Assembly (NCBI GenBank): GCA_905221605.1
Contig: CAJNDS010001669.1
Location: 364,001 to 428,000 of the forward strand
From: Symbiodinium natans
Taxonomy: Eukaryota; Sar; Dinophyceae; Suessiales; Symbiodiniaceae
Direction of reading: 5' to 3'
DNA: 64,000 bases
The translations under genes were made by a program, and so were the position numbers. The notes below the pieces were generated by a model that was not told the DNA's origin, did not search any database, and was given only the letters and a program-made list of their open reading frames with translations. This document shows positions 61,100 to 64,000 of the stretch, in pieces (the stretch's first letter is position 1; each line of letters opens with the position of its first letter).

Positions 61100-62400
61100 T
61101 ACAGCAAACTCTACTTGCTCACGTCTCTCAAATTGTGGTTCCTTTTGGGGTCGCTATTTACAAAAGGGACCATAATTATGAAAACTGACGACTTGGAGGT
61201 TCATGGGTACCCTAGTTGTGAGCCAAGGCCGCCTGCAAGCCCCCCGTACTCGTGACCCTAAACCCTGAACCCTAAACCCTAAAACCCAAAAACCCAAAAA
61301 CCCTAAAACCCTAAAACCCCAAACCCCAAACCCTAAACCCTAAACCCAAAACCCAAGTCTGAGCTCCCAGCCCAGCCATCCGCCTCGGCCTGTGAACTCG
61401 CCAGGTCGGCTTCCGAAAAGCGCTGCAGCCACTCCTGGTGTGCAGGATTTCGGGTTGGGGCTTGGGGTTTAAGGTTTGGGGTTTGGGGTTTATAGGGTTT
61501 GGAGTTTATAGGGTTTGGGGTTTGGGATTTATAGGGTTTGGGGTTTATATTCTACGGTTTGGGGTTGAGGGTTTGGGGCACGCCGCGCCATGCCATTGAA
61601 TGGGGGGATGATACTGCAACCTACATTCACCGATGTCCAGAGGGAGGGAGGTTTTGAATTCCGGTCTATTCCTTTGTTTTGGACACTCTGGCTAGACAGC
61701 ACGTGGCAAGGAATAAGGCCAGTTAGCCGGGCTCCTTTGGCCACGTCTTGCGTAGCGCCTCTGGGTCCTGGTCGGCTTGGGGTTTTGCGGTTTAGGGGTC
61801 GGCTTGGGGTTTAGGGTTGAGGGTTCAGGGTTCAGGGTTTAGGGTTTCGGGGTAGTTAATTGGGTTATGGGTTAGTTATGGGGATCAACATCTAGGGAAT
61901 ACTCAGTAGACTTGCTAAGTCAGAAGGGCTTCCAAGTGGGCCTGTTTGTGGCTTGGAGTTTAGGTTACAGAGTTTAGGGCTTTAAGCCCTATAATGCCTA
62001 CAGGGTTTGGGATTTGGGGCCCAGGGTTAAAGGCATCACTTGAATGGCTTCAGGGGCCATGTACGGTGCATACCGCATATGGCAGGGGGAGGGTGTACAG
62101 AGTCCAAGGCCCAAGACCCCTTGACTAGGCAATATGCCTTCCACCATGAATTAAGGGGCCCTTGGTATGATTTATTGGGCTTTTTTCCGGGAAACACGAA
62201 AATGAAGGGATTCTAGTTTGGACCCCCACCTCCCTGAATCTGGGGACCCTTTTGTGAAGGGGATTTGGGGACCCTGTAAACGCAAAACTCTACAGGTTTT
62301 GTATAGTCTTGTGGGCCCAGGCCCCAGAGAACAGTTAACCTTTATTCCGAGTCAACCCCGGAAGAAAGGGGGCTCTCAACCCTACATCAAAGTAACTCTT
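61100..62400. other. Upstream of the kinase gene, no supported complete gene
   Basis: A TACTTGG-like half element at 61192-61212, CCCAAAA/CCCTAAA at 61258-61355, TTTGGGG/TTATAGGG at 61455-61580, and unassigned sequence. 61216-61256 repeats the phrase GCCAAGGCCGCC with CCCCCCGTACTCGT that also occurs near 1609-1640. A 74-codon frame on the plus strand and a 71-codon frame on the minus strand near 61.6 kb have no motif. Confidence 0.4.
61375..61440 (-). CDS. Possible last exon of the gene upstream of the kinase polyprotein
   Basis: The minus-strand island reads EWLQRFSEADLASSQAEADG then WAGSSD between a telomere-variant run and a TTTGGGG-rich stretch. It is upstream of the spliced-leader relic, so probably not part of the kinase gene. 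No family recognised. Confidence 0.25.
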
Positions 62401-62555
62401 TAGGGCGTTGGATGCGCATCCGCCAATCAGGTCGCCCCCTAAAAAAGACGCCAGCTGTCAACGTCTGCCCTTAACGCTTTTTCGAAGCTGGGCTTGCTGA
62501 CTCCCAGACGCGCGCCCATCCTCAAATTGTTGACAAGAAGCAAGGGACTCGTGCC
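62400..62555 (-). CDS. Possible short exon of the upstream unidentified gene
   Basis: A GC-rich island between AT-poor telomeric arrays reads on the minus strand ESLASCQQFEDGRASGSQQ followed by AQLRKSVKG, without stops in the central 90 bases. Weak evidence: only openness and composition. Confidence 0.2.
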
Positions 62556-63345
62556 TAAACCCTAAACCCTAAACCCGAAACCCTAAACCCTAAACCCTCA
62601 ACCCTAAACCCTAAACCCTAAACTGCAGCAGGGCGTCGTCGCTCACATTCACATGCGGTAGGCAAGGCTTCAAGGCAGACAGTAGGGCTTAACGACCTTC
62701 GGTTGTGTAACTGCTACAATAGGCACAACCACAACAGCTAGCCATGATTCTACCCTAAACCCTAAACACTAAACCCGAAACCCTAAATCCTAAACCATGA
62801 ACCCGAAAGCCTAAACCCCAGTCCAGAGTAGTGCCCGGCACCGTCACAAGGTCTTCTACCTGACGTCAGGGTTTAGGGTTTAGGGTTTAGGGTTTACGGT
62901 TGCGGCCACCTGTCTAGCTGACTTTCTGCGGTTTAGGGTTTTGGGCTTTAGGGCTTTGGGGGTATGGCATATCACGGAAACTCGAGCTGGCCATCTGCAA
63001 GAGTATGCGCCACATGGAAGACGCCCCTCTTTCCTGGCATCGCCCCCGGGACTCCAATACCCTTTAACTAAAGGAACATTCCTTAAAATGTAAGAGGATT
63101 CCTTGTATGGTTTAAGGAATGTTCCTTCATCTAGGATGGCCCTAAAAACCCTCTGAAACATATTTCTGAATGTGATCCTCTTAACCCAATAGGGGAAGAT
63201 GTGAAATGCTCCAAAGGCCTACCTAGCCGCTGTGATCCTCTTAAACCCAGCCCTGAACCCTAAACCCTAAACCCTAAACCCCAAATGTCCCAAAGCCCTA
63301 TCTAGAAATTAAGGGGGTATTGGAGTCTCTGGGCATGGCCATCTA
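62555..63345. repeat. CCCTAAA groups and a CCCAATACCC-family composite
   Basis: CCCTAAA at 62556-62622, 62752-62818 and 63248-63283. The element ends CGGGACTCCAATACCCTTTA (63047) and GGGGTATTGGAGTCTCTGGG (63315-63334) enclose a duplicated CTGTGATCCTCTTAA-like phrase. Confidence 0.65.
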
Positions 63346-63475
63346 AGAGCTGCGCTGGAGGCTTCTGCAAGAGCGGGTGGAGGATCCTTGCGGCCCGAGG
63401 CATGGATTGGAGGGGGTTAGGGTTTAAGACGTTTAGGGTTTAGGGTTTAGGGTTTAGGGTTTAAGACGTTTAAGA

Positions 63476-63647
63476 TTGCTTCGAGAGAGGAGACCCATTG
63501 TGCTTTTCGTTGGCTTCCATCCGGAATCACGCCGAAAGAGCTCATGGTTTGAGGGTTTCTGAGCAGCTGTGGCCGCGGCTTTGAGGCAAATGCCACAACA
63601 GGAACGGCGCTCCGCTGGCCCTCGCCTGGCCATGAAAAGCGGTCTAT
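63476..63647 (-). CDS. Putative exon of an unidentified gene (57 codons)
   Basis: Minus-strand frame fully open between two telomeric arrays: FSWPGEGQRSAVPVVAFASK, then PQLLRNPQTMSSFGVIPDGS and QRKAQWVSSLEA. Codon use is GC-rich like the kinase exons. No family recognised. It lies upstream of the kinase gene on the same strand and would belong to the next gene of the block. Confidence 0.35.
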
Positions 63648-63915
63648 TTAGGGTTTAGGGTTTAGGGTTTAGGGTTTAGGGTTTAGGGTTTAGGGTTTAG
63701 GGTTTAGGGTTTACCCGAAGCCGCAGCATCTCAGGGTAGTTGCATGACCCCCAAAAATCTGGATCCCTTACCTGCCTTAAAGGGTTCTGAGTTCTGAAGT
63801 ATGGGCCCTGGGTTTAGGGCTAGGGTTTAGGGTTTAGGGTTTAGGGTGTGGGGTTTAGGGTTTAGGGTTTAGGGTTTAGGGTTTAGGGTTTAGGGTTTAG
63901 GGTTTAGGGTTTAGC
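63648..63915. repeat. Two TTTAGGG arrays
   Basis: 63648-63713 (about 9 units) and 63822-63912 (about 12 units), separated by about 100 unique bases. Confidence 0.95.
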
Positions 63916-64000
63916 GCTCTGACTAGTTCTGAAGTCCTGAGCTTTGTAGGGTATATAAGGGGCATATATATAAGGGTTCCCCAAGTGGTTCAGGGTATTT

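Noticed and set aside
61529-61814. 70-74 codon frames on both strands near 61.6 kb
   Set aside because: Both strands open, no motif, no clear splice neighbours; left unassigned.

Overview
The window looks like nuclear DNA of a dinoflagellate (Symbiodiniaceae, Polarella or Prorocentrum type; species not resolved). Three things point there. Arrays of the plant/dinoflagellate telomere heptamer TTTAGGG/CCCTAAA are scattered every few hundred bases on both strands. GC-rich short exons are cut by many small introns with inverted-repeat ends (introner elements) and GC or GA donors. A degenerate dinoflagellate spliced-leader relic sits just upstream of the best gene. Every coding segment I can identify with some confidence reads on the minus strand, as in dinoflagellate unidirectional gene blocks.

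Region 44.37-60.98 kb (minus) is the clearest gene: about 43 introns and an open product of roughly 2,500 residues. It has a leader of about 140 residues of unknown family, then six in-frame pyruvate kinase units (A-F). Each unit keeps the catalytic A and B domains but lacks the usual C-terminal allosteric domain, and the chain stops right after the sixth catalytic domain. A spliced-leader-like relic lies about 65 bases upstream of the ATG, suggesting the locus was once a reverse-transcribed mRNA that was later filled with introners and telomeric-repeat introns.

Region 34.6-43.5 kb (minus) holds the first two thirds of a GH47 alpha-mannosidase in about a dozen short exons. The next expected piece, through the G-DSYYEYLLKQW motif, appears only at 4.0-4.4 kb. 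Between them, exons that resemble an auxin-efflux-carrier (AEC/PILS) type membrane transporter run from 32.8 to 10.2 kb, and these are themselves interrupted by a separate small gene at 18.9-20.3 kb. The order is GH47-N, AEC-N, hypothetical, AEC-C, GH47-C, all on one strand. It is either a nested gene-in-intron arrangement, tandem paralogues with unseen parts, or an assembly artefact.

The rest is telomere-like arrays (with 8-mer and 9-mer variants), dispersed inverted-repeat elements of the same families that form the kinase introns, microsatellites, a 219-base tandem repeat (14.64-15.19 kb), homopolymer runs, and short GC-rich islands open on the minus strand that are probably exons of genes I cannot name. 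The two most unusual patterns are: (1) telomeric arrays inside genes flanked by 16-29 base direct duplications of coding sequence; (2) introners whose short target duplication supplies the 5' splice site while the element end supplies the 3' AG.
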